A stretch of DNA of 64,000 nt from Cardinium endosymbiont cEper1 of Encarsia pergandiella (GCF_000304455.1 NC_018605.1:35-64034); one strand, 5' to 3'; numbered from the stretch's first letter, positions 27,139 to 36,817 are shown. The notes: a model not told the origin generated them from the letters alone. A program made the numbers and translations.

Positions 27139-27392
27139 TTTACTTTTATATTGGATGCAATCTAAGCAAGTCTGCTTTGATGGTTTAAACCTTCCATAGG
27201 GATTACATTTGTGCGTTGGTAAATGGGTAAGCCAATTTAATAAATAGTTAGATAAAGGCCAAACAAGGGGTTGCCTATACTATCCTCATCGGGCCCATCT
27301 TTTTAAAATAGATCAAAAGTGCTATATTTAAATACTGTAGGAAATTATTAAACCATTTTCGTCACTCTTTTATATTATAGAAGTTTACCAGT

Positions 27393-28703
27393 ATGCGCTA
27401 TATCATAGGGATGCGTAAGGCCCTTATTTCCATTGGTCGATCTAGTTGCGTGGTTTCTTTAGCGCTAGCTGTTGGTTGTAGCAGTAAAAATTGTGTACGC
27501 AAACATAGCAAAGATAAAGTACCACTTCCACTAAATCCCCAAACACTATTGACGTCAAAAGCTTCATTAGACAAAACTGATGCCATTACAGCAACCTTGT
27601 ATTGCTCAAATAATCCTAATCCGTATCCAAAAAAAGTAAAGAAATTGAAACGAGTCCCTAAAGTAGAAGAGAGCAAACAAGCTATTGTATTGTTGCATGG
27701 GTTGCATAGGCTGTCTTATGATTTTGCTACTATGCAGGCAGTTTTAAAAGAAAAATTTCCACATGCTAGTATACTGGCCTCAACAAGTCTGAATAAAGAT
27801 CCTAATAAAAAAGGGATACTAAATTCTTTTGAGTCCCCTACTACCTTACTTCCTATAAGCGAGCAAGCTGACTCAGTATATAAAGAAATAAAAGCAATGC
27901 TTCCTGGTAGGCATATCGTAATTATCGGCCATAGCCAAGGGGGATTGCGGGGATTTGTTCTGGTTAAAGAATACCGCTGTCGTTTAAAGCAGGAAGGTAT
28001 CGATATTAATCATTTAATCACTATAGGCACACCATGGAAAGGCGCGCCCGTAATGGACCACATAAAAAATATCAACGGGTTTCAGCAAGAATTTAAAAAA
28101 ATAGAACCTACTTTAGATAAAATACAAAAAAATTATGGAAAAGATGTAATCAAATATTTTTTTAAATTTAAACCCGAATTAGCTCAAAAATGGCCTAATT
28201 TGTACAGCATAGCAGTCACATATTTTATGAATAAAGTATGCCCTGGCGCTGCCATATTAGAACCAGAGAGTAATTTTATATGTGGTTATGTTGCTAAAAA
28301 TCTCCAACAAGTTGATATTCCTATTACCGCTATTGCAGGTGTTTTAACTGATTTTTCCAATCTTTTTCATCCGTTTTCATCCTCTATTAGCGCTGAGGCA
28401 TTGAATAAACTGAATGCTACCTATGCACGTTTGATTGGTGGCAATGAAACGTCTGAGCATGATATGTTGCTTCCTGTTGATACACAACATGCAGAAGGAT
28501 TTACTAAATCAAATTTTAAATGTATAACCGTATACGGTGCCTGTCATGGTAATAAAGTAGGTCGTACAGTAAAAGAAGGCATTGCCGAGCTCAATAATAG
28601 GAAGGTTATACAAAAGGTAGTGGAGTCTATAGAAGCTACTTTTTACGAAAACAAAGAACAGATATCTATGGAAAATCCAGAACTATGTTCTCCTGCTGCT
28701 TAG
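27393..28703 (+). CDS. Alpha/beta-hydrolase (lipase-like) lipoprotein
   Basis: 436 residues. The N-terminus (about 10-29, ending LALAVGC) resembles a lipoprotein signal with Cys 29 as lipid site, though -3 is Ala rather than Leu. The hydrolase core shows the HG oxyanion motif (VLLHGLHRLSYDF, about 99-111) and the nucleophile elbow GHSQGG with Ser 181. EHDMLLPV and ACHGNKVG are candidates for the acid and His positions. It resembles triacylglycerol lipases and PGAP1-like esterases. Substrate unknown; an envelope or host lipid ester is possible. It precedes cca in the same direction by 40 bases. Confidence 0.8.
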   Translation: MRYIIGMRKALISIGRSSCVVSLALAVGCSSKNCVRKHSKDKVPLPLNPQTLLTSKASLDKTDAITATLYCSNNPNPYPKKVKKLKRVPKVEESKQAIVLLHGLHRLSYDFATMQAVLKEKFPHASILASTSLNKDPNKKGILNSFESPTTLLPISEQADSVYKEIKAMLPGRHIVIIGHSQGGLRGFVLVKEYRCRLKQEGIDINHLITIGTPWKGAPVMDHIKNINGFQQEFKKIEPTLDKIQKNYGKDVIKYFFKFKPELAQKWPNLYSIAVTYFMNKVCPGAAILEPESNFICGYVAKNLQQVDIPITAIAGVLTDFSNLFHPFSSSISAEALNKLNATYARLIGGNETSEHDMLLPVDTQHAEGFTKSNFKCITVYGACHGNKVGRTVKEGIAELNNRKVIQKVVESIEATFYENKEQISMENPELCSPAA

Positions 28704-28743
28704 CTAGGTATAGCATAAAAGAGATCATTTAAAAAATAAAATC

Positions 28744-30183
28744 TTGGACAGTCTAAAAATTAACAACTGTATCGTTTCCTTGGATAGAATCGTGGATCAT
28801 CCTGTGTTGCGTCAAATCGGGGAGATGGCTGATGCCCTTTCATTGGAAACCTATGTAGTGGGAGGATTTGTACGTGATTTGTTTTTAGGCCGTGTTGCCA
28901 AAGATATTGATATTGTATGCGTAGGAGATAGTATTGTACTCGCACAAGCTGTAGCACAATACAAAGATGTTCCAGTTACGTTTTTTAAACGTTTTGGTAC
29001 CGCTATGTTGCAATGGGATGAGTGGGCATTAGAGTTTATAAGCGCCAGAAAAGAATCCTATGTGCTGACCTCTCGTCATCCAAATGTATCAACAGGAACA
29101 CTTGCTGATGATCAAATGCGTCGAGACTTTACCATTAATACAATGGCTGCCTCTTTAAACAAAGGAGATTATGGACGATTGGTAGATCCATTCAACGGCC
29201 AGAGCGATTTGATGCATGGTTTGATTAGAACCCCTTCTAATCCCTATCAAACCTTTTCAGATGACCCATTGCGGATCATGCGTGCTATACGTTTTTCGAC
29301 TCAGCTTCATTTTACCATAGTACCAGAAACATGGTTGGCCATGACAACTGTTCAGGATCGATTGGCTATTGTAGCTCAGGAGCGTATCTCAGAGGAGCTT
29401 CATAAAATAATCATGACTGATCGGCCTTCTTATGGGTTTAAACTTTTATTTGATGCCAATCTATTATCCGTTGTACTACCAGAATTACACAACCTTGCAG
29501 GGAAAGAACAAATTGGATGCCATTCTCATAAAGACAATTTTTTCCATACCCTTGAAGTTTTGGACAATATATCCCACCATTCTAGTAAATTATGGCTTCG
29601 TTGGGCAGCTGTTTTGCATGATATCGCTAAACCATTGACGAAAAGATTTGATCCCATACATGGGTTTTCTTTTCATGGCCACGAAGAACAGGGTGCTAGA
29701 ATGTTGCCTAAGATTTTTAAAAGAATGCGCTTCCCTATCACTAAAGAAGTATTGGGCTATGTACAAAAATTGGTTAGGTTGCATTTACGTCCTATAGCCT
29801 TGGCCCGTGAGGTCACAGATGGCGCAATACGGCGTCTTTTGTATGAAGTTGGTGATCATTTAGAAGATTTATTTTTGTTGTGTAGAGCTGATATAACTTC
29901 TAAAAACGAGGACAAAGTGCAACAATATTTGGCCAACTTTGATAGGGTACAGCAGCGCGTCTGGGAAGTAGAAGCGCGTGATAAAATTAGAAATTTTCAA
30001 CCTGTTATTACGGGTCAAATTATTATCCAAACATTTGGATTAAAACCATCTCCTCAAATAGGCCTTATTAAGAACGCAATTAAGGAGGCTATATTAGAAG
30101 GTACAATTAAAAATAGATACCAAGAAGCATTGGATTATATGTTAATGCTTGGTAAGCAGTATGGGCTATCCCAACTGATTTGA
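28744..30183 (+). CDS. cca: CCA-adding tRNA nucleotidyltransferase with HD domain
   Basis: 479 residues. Adds or repairs the 3' CCA of tRNAs; both tRNAs in this window lack an encoded CCA, so the enzyme is needed. The nucleotidyltransferase motif GGFVRDLFLGRVAKDIDIV is at about 41-59, the RRDFTINTMA and EERISEEL-type motifs follow, and an HD phosphohydrolase domain (AAVLHDIAKPLTKR) lies in the C-terminal half. The start is a TTG at 28744; no upstream ATG is in frame, and the next Met would remove part of the fold. Confidence 0.93.
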   Translation: MDSLKINNCIVSLDRIVDHPVLRQIGEMADALSLETYVVGGFVRDLFLGRVAKDIDIVCVGDSIVLAQAVAQYKDVPVTFFKRFGTAMLQWDEWALEFISARKESYVLTSRHPNVSTGTLADDQMRRDFTINTMAASLNKGDYGRLVDPFNGQSDLMHGLIRTPSNPYQTFSDDPLRIMRAIRFSTQLHFTIVPETWLAMTTVQDRLAIVAQERISEELHKIIMTDRPSYGFKLLFDANLLSVVLPELHNLAGKEQIGCHSHKDNFFHTLEVLDNISHHSSKLWLRWAAVLHDIAKPLTKRFDPIHGFSFHGHEEQGARMLPKIFKRMRFPITKEVLGYVQKLVRLHLRPIALAREVTDGAIRRLLYEVGDHLEDLFLLCRADITSKNEDKVQQYLANFDRVQQRVWEVEARDKIRNFQPVITGQIIIQTFGLKPSPQIGLIKNAIKEAILEGTIKNRYQEALDYMLMLGKQYGLSQLI

Positions 30184-30361
30184 TTTTGTGCCATCTATAG
30201 TAGCTCGAAAAATTCGGATAAAAATATTTTATACAATCTTTAGACCCTATGGACACAAGGCAACCTTTTTTGGGATGGTTTTTTTGGATGGTTTCGAAAA
30301 TAGTTGTAATATTATAGTACGCGTTATGGTTATTTATATACATTTTTTCTATTTTTGATCT

Positions 30362-30520
30362 ATGATTTCATTTAAAACTGGCTTTTTAATTGCTATAATA
30401 TTATTCTTTTTACCTTTTTTATCATTGCTTTTTATATTAAAAATTGCTATGGTGCCATGCATCTTTGCAATCTATTATTTGTTGTTTCATTATGTAAAAG
30501 CTAAGTACGCTCGTAAGTAA
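30362..30520 (+). CDS. Possible 52-residue membrane protein
   Basis: ATG at 30362 to TAA at 30520. The product is a single or paired hydrophobic helix (FLIAIILFFLPFLSLLFIL, then CIFAIYYLLF) followed by a basic tail KAKYARK, a plausible inner-membrane topology. No ribosome site is visible, but Bacteroidota genes often lack one. AT-rich DNA can produce such ORFs by chance, so this is tentative. Confidence 0.4.
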   Translation: MISFKTGFLIAIILFFLPFLSLLFILKIAMVPCIFAIYYLLFHYVKAKYARK

Positions 30521-30539
30521 GTTGCTAAGCCATTTTTGT

Positions 30540-30567
30540 GCTACTTTTTGATCCAGCAAAAAGTAGC
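30540..30567. repeat. Dispersed GCTACTTTTT hairpin, copy 5, outside the island
   Basis: A perfect stem of at least ten pairs: GCTACTTTTT (30540-30549) and AAAAAGTAGC (30558-30567) around GATCCAGC. It ends five bases before the ATG of the methylase gene. The other four copies lie before the paralogs at 6359-10138, so the element is not confined to the island. Confidence 0.75.
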
Positions 30568-30572
30568 ATAAA

Positions 30573-31346
30573 ATGTGTCTATATATGTATCCTACCTTAA
30601 GTAAAAACAAAGCTACATTTATCCGTCAGCTGGGGGTTAAAAAGCATCGTCTAGCGCAAGCTGCTTTTGTCTTAGAGGGTAAAAAAGGTATCGAGGCCTT
30701 GCTTTCTTCTGATTATACCATAAAATGTATCGTGGGTACCTCTTCTTTTTTTTTCGAAAATAAAAATATTGTTGCAACCTTTCCTAGCACGATGGAAGCA
30801 TTTGAGGCGCCGAAGGAGCTCCTTTCTAGGTTGGGGTCTTTGGTCCATAACTATCAAGTACTGGCTGTGGCGGCTATACCGAAACCTACTGAACCTCATT
30901 TACCATTGATGGGTGTAACCCTTGCATTGGATGGCATACAAGATCCTGGAAATTTAGGGACGATCATCCGTATAGCAGATTGGTATGGCATACGAACCAT
31001 ACTTTGTGCGCAAACAACTGTGGATCTATATAACCCAAAGGTACTCCAAGCCAGCATGGGCTCTTTTCTAAAGGTGGACCTACATTATGTAGATTTGCCA
31101 GGCTATTTACAAAATCTAAACCTACCTATTGTAGGGGCTATGCTAAAGGGCAAACGGGTAGGCGATTTTGCCTTTCCAGACCATGGAATATTAGTCATTG
31201 GGAACGAATCCCATGGGATTCAGCCTGCCATACAAGCAGTGGTTACAGATGCTGTTTGTATTCCTAGGTATGGCACTGCCAATTCTTTGAATGCAGCTGT
31301 AGCCACAGCTGTTTTATGTGACCATTGGAAAGCAGCTCTTTGCTAA
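30573..31346 (+). CDS. TrmH/SpoU-family RNA 2'-O-methyltransferase
   Basis: 257 residues. A substrate-binding N-terminal domain (about 1-100) is followed by a SPOUT methylase fold with its three motifs: NLGTIIRIADW, ILVIGNESHGI and IPRYGTANSLNAAVATA. The target (rRNA or tRNA position) cannot be given from sequence. The start is ATG 30573, or possibly ATG 30585, which is further from the upstream hairpin. Confidence 0.9.
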   Translation: MCLYMYPTLSKNKATFIRQLGVKKHRLAQAAFVLEGKKGIEALLSSDYTIKCIVGTSSFFFENKNIVATFPSTMEAFEAPKELLSRLGSLVHNYQVLAVAAIPKPTEPHLPLMGVTLALDGIQDPGNLGTIIRIADWYGIRTILCAQTTVDLYNPKVLQASMGSFLKVDLHYVDLPGYLQNLNLPIVGAMLKGKRVGDFAFPDHGILVIGNESHGIQPAIQAVVTDAVCIPRYGTANSLNAAVATAVLCDHWKAALC

Positions 31347-31384
31347 GACATCTAACCAGCATATACAAAAAATCATAGTCTATA

Positions 31385-32602
31385 TTATTTCTTTTTATAA
31401 AACAATAGATAGGCTTGTTTAGATTTATCTATAGCTGTTGACTCGCTCATTTGAGTTATGGACGAATCATTTGCTTCGTACCATTTTTCATTGCGTTTTA
31501 CGTAGGCTATGTAGTGGCCACCATTTGTACTTCCTGTGTGTAGAATAAATCCATGTAAATCAAAATGAATAGTTTCGTTTAAATTAGGATCTGGCTTAAT
31601 CGTAAGCTCAAATGTTCCATCAACTGCTGTTTCGATTTTAGTGTTTTCGTTTGTAAACCGCTTCAATTGTACATACAATATAGAAGGTATTTTACTTTTA
31701 CTCATCACGTGTTGCTGAATGTAAGATTGTAATTTCTCAGGGTCCTGATTTTGAATTTCTAGATTATTTTCATTTTCTTTTAAAAAAGAAGACTTAGGAC
31801 CCTTGTAGTAAGAACAGCGCGTTGGATCTTTTGTTACACACGGATCTGTCACTAATTCTTCTCTGCTCAATGCAATCATCTTACTCAAAAAACATTGAGT
31901 GGTTTTTTGCTCATCCAGAGATACAAATAATTGGCGTTCCTGCTTTTCGTCCTCAATAGAGTTAAATTGCTGATACAAATTCTTTTTATTCTTTTTTGTA
32001 GTTTTAAAAAGGAATCGGTTACCACAGCCAACACGATCAAGATTTAGCTCTTTTTCTAGATTAGCGATAAATTCATGAGGATCTTGTTGTGTGCCTGATT
32101 GTGCCTCTTTTGCCATCTTTTGCGCATTTTCTGGTAAAGACGTCACAAATTTTTCCATCTCCTCACGCTTTAACGGCTGGTGACCATTATTTATTTTATT
32201 GACCAAATTTTTTAACCCACTATGGCTTTTTATCTTGTCTTCATACAACGCTGCAATAATCTGCAGCACTGCATTCATATAGCAAGTATTGCCGATGTTA
32301 GGAAGGCCAGCAAAATCAGTCGGACGAGCGGGGGAACTGGACCGACTTGAGGAAGCGCTACCACTAGAAAAATTTGAGGAACCACTGGTGGCAGAAGATG
32401 GTCCACCACTGCTGTCACTCGCATAACCTGAAGAGGTGCTAGATGCTGAATCAGCGTTATCTATAGCCGTAGGCATAGTAGGGGTAGGCTTAGGGGTAGA
32501 GGTGCGCTTATGGTTACAACTATCGCAACTCCCTCCTGTTACATAGGTAGTAATGATGACAAGCAACCAGATGAGTTGATGGGATATATATTTTTTAGCC
32601 AT
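31385..32602 (-). CDS. Ubiquitin-specific protease (C19/USP), exported candidate effector
   Basis: 405 residues. A eukaryote-like deubiquitinase: the Cys box LPNIGNTCYMNAVLQ has catalytic Cys 107 and the His box GGHYIAYV has His 363, with Asn/Asp at 378-379 as third member. The N-terminus has a hydrophobic stretch (11-24) ending GGSC, a possible lipoprotein or Sec signal, then a Ser/Thr/Pro-rich linker (34-95). Bacteria have no ubiquitin, so a host target is expected. USP-like proteins have been noted in Cardinium and Amoebophilus. The fold and active site look intact. The delivery route is unknown. Confidence 0.92.
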   Translation of the reverse strand: MAKKYISHQLIWLLVIITTYVTGGSCDSCNHKRTSTPKPTPTMPTAIDNADSASSTSSGYASDSSGGPSSATSGSSNFSSGSASSSRSSSPARPTDFAGLPNIGNTCYMNAVLQIIAALYEDKIKSHSGLKNLVNKINNGHQPLKREEMEKFVTSLPENAQKMAKEAQSGTQQDPHEFIANLEKELNLDRVGCGNRFLFKTTKKNKKNLYQQFNSIEDEKQERQLFVSLDEQKTTQCFLSKMIALSREELVTDPCVTKDPTRCSYYKGPKSSFLKENENNLEIQNQDPEKLQSYIQQHVMSKSKIPSILYVQLKRFTNENTKIETAVDGTFELTIKPDPNLNETIHFDLHGFILHTGSTNGGHYIAYVKRNEKWYEANDSSITQMSESTAIDKSKQAYLLFYKKK

Positions 32603-32706
32603 ATTACATAGATTTATTTTGTAAACGGACCTTAATTAGGCTAAAATAGCGACATTGAGGATGTAGACCAACCAACACTAATGCCATACACCATATGCTA
32701 CCAATG

Positions 32707-32738
32707 AACCTTTAAAAAACTTATGCTTTTTAAAGGTT
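32707..32738. terminator. Perfect hairpin downstream of tRNA-Lys
   Basis: AACCTTTAAAAA (32707-32718) pairs fully with TTTTTAAAGGTT (32727-32738) around an eight-base loop. It lies 80 bases beyond the 3' end of tRNA-Lys on the minus strand. There is no T run after it on that strand, so it may be a processing or weak termination signal. Confidence 0.4.
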
Positions 32739-32817
32739 TTAAAGTTTAAATGGCGGAAATTTGTAATAAAAGAGACGGGCATTTATGCTTTATATTTTAT
32801 TTGTTGACGTAAAAACG

Positions 32818-32890
32818 TGATTCCGCTGGGACTCGAACCCAGGACCCTCTCATTAAAAGTGAGATGCTCTACCAGCTGAGCTACGAAATC
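32818..32890 (-). tRNA. tRNA-Lys (anticodon TTT)
   Basis: Full cloverleaf: acceptor GATTTCG with CGGAATC (one G-T pair), D arm GCTC/GAGC, anticodon arm TCTCA-CTTTTAA-TGAGA with anticodon TTT, T arm CTGGG-TTCGAGT-CCCAG, discriminator A. CCA is not encoded. Confidence 0.97.
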
Positions 32891-33017
32891 CTTATTAACA
32901 CCAGCAATTGTAAATTTATCTATTTTTTAGCGAAAATAAAAATAAATAAAATATAGTGGCCCGAAAAATTAGGACAACTTTTATTTAATTTTGTTTCCTT
33001 ACCTGCGAAAGAGCCAT

Positions 33018-34436
33018 TTAACAAGGTACATGACCTGGTGTACGTGGAAATGGAATCACATCACGTATGTTTTCCATACCCGTTATAAACAATATCAACC
33101 GGTCAAGCCCTAAACCAAATCCGCTATGGGGTACGGTACCAAAACGTCTGGTATCCAGATACCAGTTTAGATCTTGAATAGAAGTACGCTGCATTGCTTT
33201 TTCTAAATAATCTATGCGCTCTTCTCTTTGGGATCCTCCAATAATTTCTCCTATACCAGGGAAAAGCACATCCATAGCTGCTACTGTTTTGCCATCATCA
33301 TTTTGTCGCATGTAAAATGCTTTGATATCTTTTGGGTAATCCGTTATTACTACAGGTCTTTTAAAATGATGTTCTACCAAATAACGTTCATGTTCTGATT
33401 GAAGATCCATACCCCAGTCGGTAACAGGATAGACAAACTTACCTTGCTTATTTGATTCAGCTTCCTTTAAAAGGGCAATGGCTTCTGTGTAGGTAATACG
33501 CGCAAAAGGCTCTGCCAATACGAATCGCAACCGTTCTAACAGCCGCAGCTCAGCTCGATCTTGTTCGTTGCTATAGTTAAGCAAACGTTGGTTCAAAAAA
33601 TCCAGTTCTGTGGGACACTGTTTTAGTACATAGTCTAATAAGCATTTTAACAACGCTTCTGCAAGCGCAATAGTATCCTCTAGGTTATCAAAAGCCACCT
33701 CTGGTTCAACCATCCAAAATTCTGCTAAGTGTCTGGTTGTATTAGAATTTTCTGCCCTAAAAGTAGGACCAAAGGTATAGACTGCCCCTAGTCCCATGGC
33801 TGCTGCTTCTGCAGCAAGTTGTCCAGATACTGTTAAGTTAGTAGCCTGATTAAAAAAATCTTCTCTAAAATCAATACTACCATCTAGATTTTTAGGTAAG
33901 TGGGCAATATTCAGGCTGGTTACACGAAATAATTCTCCTGCACCTTCTGCATCAGCTGCAGTAATAATAGGCGTGTGAAGGTAAAAAAAACCACGCTCAT
34001 GAAAAAAATGGTGAATTGCATAACTAACGGCATGTCTAATGCGAAACACGGCACTAAAGGTATTGGTGCGAAAACGAAGATGTGGCCATGTGCGTAGAAA
34101 TTCTAACGAATGGGCTTTGGGTTGTAAGGGATAGTCTGGCGCATTACCTAGTAGGGTCAGTTGGGAACCATGTAATTCCACCAATTGATTGCTACCTTTT
34201 GAAGCTACTAGATTGCCAGATACTGCAATACTAGCACCTGTAATCAGTTGGTTGAGCAGTGTCTTGGGAAGTGCAGATGGTGCCATAACTACCTGTAGGT
34301 TTTGTTGGCAAGAACCATCATTTATCGTAAGGAATATAACTTGTTTATTGATACGTTTGGTGCGGATCCAGCCTTTTGCTTCAATTGCACTACCTACTGT
34401 GCCAAATTGTAAAAGTTCTTTAATTTTGTGATACAA
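33018..34436 (-). CDS. asnS: Asparaginyl-tRNA synthetase
   Basis: Class IIb synthetase. An OB-fold (GSAIEAKGWIRTKR) is followed by the catalytic core with FRAENSNTTRHLAEFWMVE (motif 2) and GFGLGLDRLILFITG (motif 3). The frame stays open to a TTG at 34535, but the sequence before residue 34 of that frame is unlike the family. I chose the TTG at 34434-34436, giving 472 residues, close to the usual length, and beginning YHKIKELL. A weak AAGAG lies upstream. Transcribed away from rpoN. Confidence 0.93.
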   Translation of the reverse strand: MYHKIKELLQFGTVGSAIEAKGWIRTKRINKQVIFLTINDGSCQQNLQVVMAPSALPKTLLNQLITGASIAVSGNLVASKGSNQLVELHGSQLTLLGNAPDYPLQPKAHSLEFLRTWPHLRFRTNTFSAVFRIRHAVSYAIHHFFHERGFFYLHTPIITAADAEGAGELFRVTSLNIAHLPKNLDGSIDFREDFFNQATNLTVSGQLAAEAAAMGLGAVYTFGPTFRAENSNTTRHLAEFWMVEPEVAFDNLEDTIALAEALLKCLLDYVLKQCPTELDFLNQRLLNYSNEQDRAELRLLERLRFVLAEPFARITYTEAIALLKEAESNKQGKFVYPVTDWGMDLQSEHERYLVEHHFKRPVVITDYPKDIKAFYMRQNDDGKTVAAMDVLFPGIGEIIGGSQREERIDYLEKAMQRTSIQDLNWYLDTRRFGTVPHSGFGLGLDRLILFITGMENIRDVIPFPRTPGHVPC

Positions 34437-34547
34437 TGTTATGCTCTTTATTAGTATAGGAATAGTATGGAAAGATTCATATTTTCTTACATACCCAGTA
34501 AGGTCTAATCTATAAATAGTTTTTATGTAATCCAACTGAATGCTAAG

Positions 34548-35966
34548 ATGCAGAAGTTACAATTAGAACAACGGTTAACCCAGAGATTGTCGGGACAACA
34601 AATTCAATTTATTAAGTTATTACAAGTACCTACTGTAGCACTTAACGACTATATCTCAAAAGAGGTCGTTACGAATCCTTTATTAGATGAGGTAAAAGAG
34701 GTGGCAAGTGAAGAACTATCTTGCCTATCAGAACAACTTGCTCAGGATTTTTCTGATTATCGTTCAATTGATTTAAATAAAAAAATATACAAAACAGAGG
34801 CTCATCCCACGCGTGACCTTTGGACGCCAGCTATTGTTTCACTACAAGAAAAATTGAGAGAACAACTTCATTTGCTCCACTTAAATAAGATAGGATATAT
34901 AATAGGTGAACATCTAATTGGTAGTTTAGATCAAAATGGCTACCTTTCATGTGATTTGGAAACAGTGTTACAAGATCTTCATGTAATGCATTATTTAGAA
35001 CTGTCTCTAGAAGAAGTTGAAGAAGTATTAACCGCTATTCAGGATTTAGATCCACCTGGCATTGCAGCTAGAAATCTACAAGAGTGTTTATTAATTCAAC
35101 TGAAAGGGCAAAATCAGAAAGATCCACTTATTCAGTTGTCACAGCGTGTGGTAAGTAGTTGTTTTGAAGCTTTTACGAAGAAACACTACGGCGTAATGGT
35201 TAAAAAATTAGGCGTTACTGACACAAATTTTTTAAAGAAAGCACTGGCACATATTGCTCGGCTTAATCCTAGGCCAGGCCAACATAATAATGGAATAGGG
35301 TATGGCAATGAGTATCTTACTCCAGACTTTATAATTTTAGAAAATCGAGGAAAACTTAGTGTTGAACTGGTTCACTACCCGATTTATAAGCCACGTTTTA
35401 ATAAAAGATATCTTAATATACTGGAAACGTATGAGAAAAAACGTAAACAAGATTTAAAAAGTCAGGAGATGATTGCTTTTTTAAGAAAAAATCTAGAGCA
35501 TGCCAAATGGTTTATGGAAGCGCTGAGTCAGCGGAGTGAAACACTTTTAAAAACTATGGAAGCAATTTTACAACTGCAATATGCTTTCTTTTCAGAAGAG
35601 GAAGAAACTGATAAATTAAAGCCAATGGTTTTGCAGCATGTAGCCGATAGAGTTGGTATGGATGCGTCTACTGTTTCAAGAATTGTCAACCAAAAGTCAG
35701 TACAAGGTAGGTTTGGTGTATATCCTCTAAAGTTTTTTTTCTCTGAAGCCATCAACAGATCTACTGGAGAAGATATTAGCAATAAGGTTGTTAAAAACAG
35801 AATTTTAGAATTAATTAATACTGAGCATAAAAAAAATCCTTACTCGGATGAACGTATTGTAGCGTTATTGGCAGCTGAGGGATATAATGTGGCACGCCGT
35901 ACCGTCACTAAGTACAGAAAGCAATTGCATCTACCAGTTGCTAGGTTACGAAAGATACTGATATAA
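34548..35966 (+). CDS. rpoN: RNA polymerase sigma-54 factor
   Basis: 472 residues. The N-terminal Gln/Leu-rich activator region (LEQRLTQRLSGQQIQFIKLLQ), the core-binding domain (DLDPPGIAARNLQECLLIQL), the HTH (MDASTVSRIVNQKSVQ) and the RpoN box ARRTVTKYRK (449-458) are all present. Sigma-54 needs an AAA+ activator, none of which is in this window. It is retained in Amoebophilaceae, where its regulon is unclear. The gene ends 18 bases before an IS6 copy. Confidence 0.97.
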   Translation: MQKLQLEQRLTQRLSGQQIQFIKLLQVPTVALNDYISKEVVTNPLLDEVKEVASEELSCLSEQLAQDFSDYRSIDLNKKIYKTEAHPTRDLWTPAIVSLQEKLREQLHLLHLNKIGYIIGEHLIGSLDQNGYLSCDLETVLQDLHVMHYLELSLEEVEEVLTAIQDLDPPGIAARNLQECLLIQLKGQNQKDPLIQLSQRVVSSCFEAFTKKHYGVMVKKLGVTDTNFLKKALAHIARLNPRPGQHNNGIGYGNEYLTPDFIILENRGKLSVELVHYPIYKPRFNKRYLNILETYEKKRKQDLKSQEMIAFLRKNLEHAKWFMEALSQRSETLLKTMEAILQLQYAFFSEEEETDKLKPMVLQHVADRVGMDASTVSRIVNQKSVQGRFGVYPLKFFFSEAINRSTGEDISNKVVKNRILELINTEHKKNPYSDERIVALLAAEGYNVARRTVTKYRKQLHLPVARLRKILI

Positions 35967-35984
35967 TCTGTGGGATTCGGATGC

Positions 35985-36817
35985 GGTTCTGTCGCATCTG
36001 TATTTAATTTTGTATAGTTCTGTCTCTTGTCTTCAAATTTGGATATTATGCGGCCATAAGTTTAGCAAAGTTCTCAAAAGTAGATGCTTGTTTTTTAGCT
36101 CCTATTAATTGTCCTTTTTGAATTATTCTAATATTTTCTATTCCTGTAATGGTAATGTTAACAGCATGAAAACTCTTAAATCCTAACATAGGTTTGATCC
36201 GTTTTTTAATGAATCTATGATCTTGTTCAACTCTATTATTCAAGTATTTGTTTTGAAATATTTGAATCTTCTGATCTTGATCTATTGCTGTATTTAATGC
36301 ATCAAGTGCAGCTTTATTGCTACCGCTTTTGTCAACTACCACTTTGGATGGAGTGTTATTATATCTGATAGCCTTACGAAAAAAAGAAATAGCTGCAGAC
36401 TTGTCTCTACGTTCACTTAGAAGACAATCAACTGTATCTCCATAACGATCTACTGCTCTATATAAATAAATCCACTTACCATTTAGTTTTACGTACGTTT
36501 CATCCATTCTCCAGCTACTACCAACTGGGCGTTTTCTTTTTCTTACTTCTTGATCTATGCGTGGCATGAACTTAATGACCCACCTTTGTAAAGTAGCATG
36601 ATCAATCTTTGCGCCTCTGATACGCATCGTCTCTTCCAAGTCTCTATAGCTTAAAGAAAAACGACATTTGATATACATAAATAGAAGGATTAACTCTGGT
36701 GATGCACACAATCCTTTAAAATATGGCAATAATCTCAGGGTAATAGTAAATATTTTAGTCAATTTTTAACTAAAAATAATAAATTAACTGACGCCTTAAA
36801 ACAAATGCGACAGAACC
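35985..36817 (-). mobile_element. IS6-family insertion sequence, copy 3, intact
   Basis: 833 bp, bounded by GGTTCTGTCGC (from 35985) and GCGACAGAACC (to 36817). The flanks differ (TCGGATGC and GTCTTTAC), so there is no target duplication. Inserted between rpoN and the remnant at 36818, whose frame it interrupts. Confidence 0.93.
36046..36762 (-). CDS. IS6-family transposase
   Basis: 238 residues, an uninterrupted DDE transposase. The catalytic residues are in WRMDETYVKLNGKW (Asp), VVVDKSGSN (Asp) and NNRVEQDHRF (Glu). The start is the TTG at 36762, nine bases before an internal ATG. It is nearly identical to the copy at 61636 and the best reference for spotting damage in the copy at 22082. 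Confidence 0.93.
   Translation of the reverse strand: MTKIFTITLRLLPYFKGLCASPELILLFMYIKCRFSLSYRDLEETMRIRGAKIDHATLQRWVIKFMPRIDQEVRKRKRPVGSSWRMDETYVKLNGKWIYLYRAVDRYGDTVDCLLSERRDKSAAISFFRKAIRYNNTPSKVVVDKSGSNKAALDALNTAIDQDQKIQIFQNKYLNNRVEQDHRFIKKRIKPMLGFKSFHAVNITITGIENIRIIQKGQLIGAKKQASTFENFAKLMAA

Larger units (their letters stand above)
30184..30572. other. Intergenic region holding a small membrane ORF and a hairpin
   Basis: About 390 bases between cca and the methylase gene. The first 175 bases show nothing recognisable. The small ORF at 30362-30520 and the hairpin at 30540-30567 are listed separately. Confidence 0.5.

Noticed and set aside
34437-34535. N-terminal extension of AsnS
   Set aside because: The 33 extra residues do not resemble the family, and a TTG at 34436 gives the normal length.
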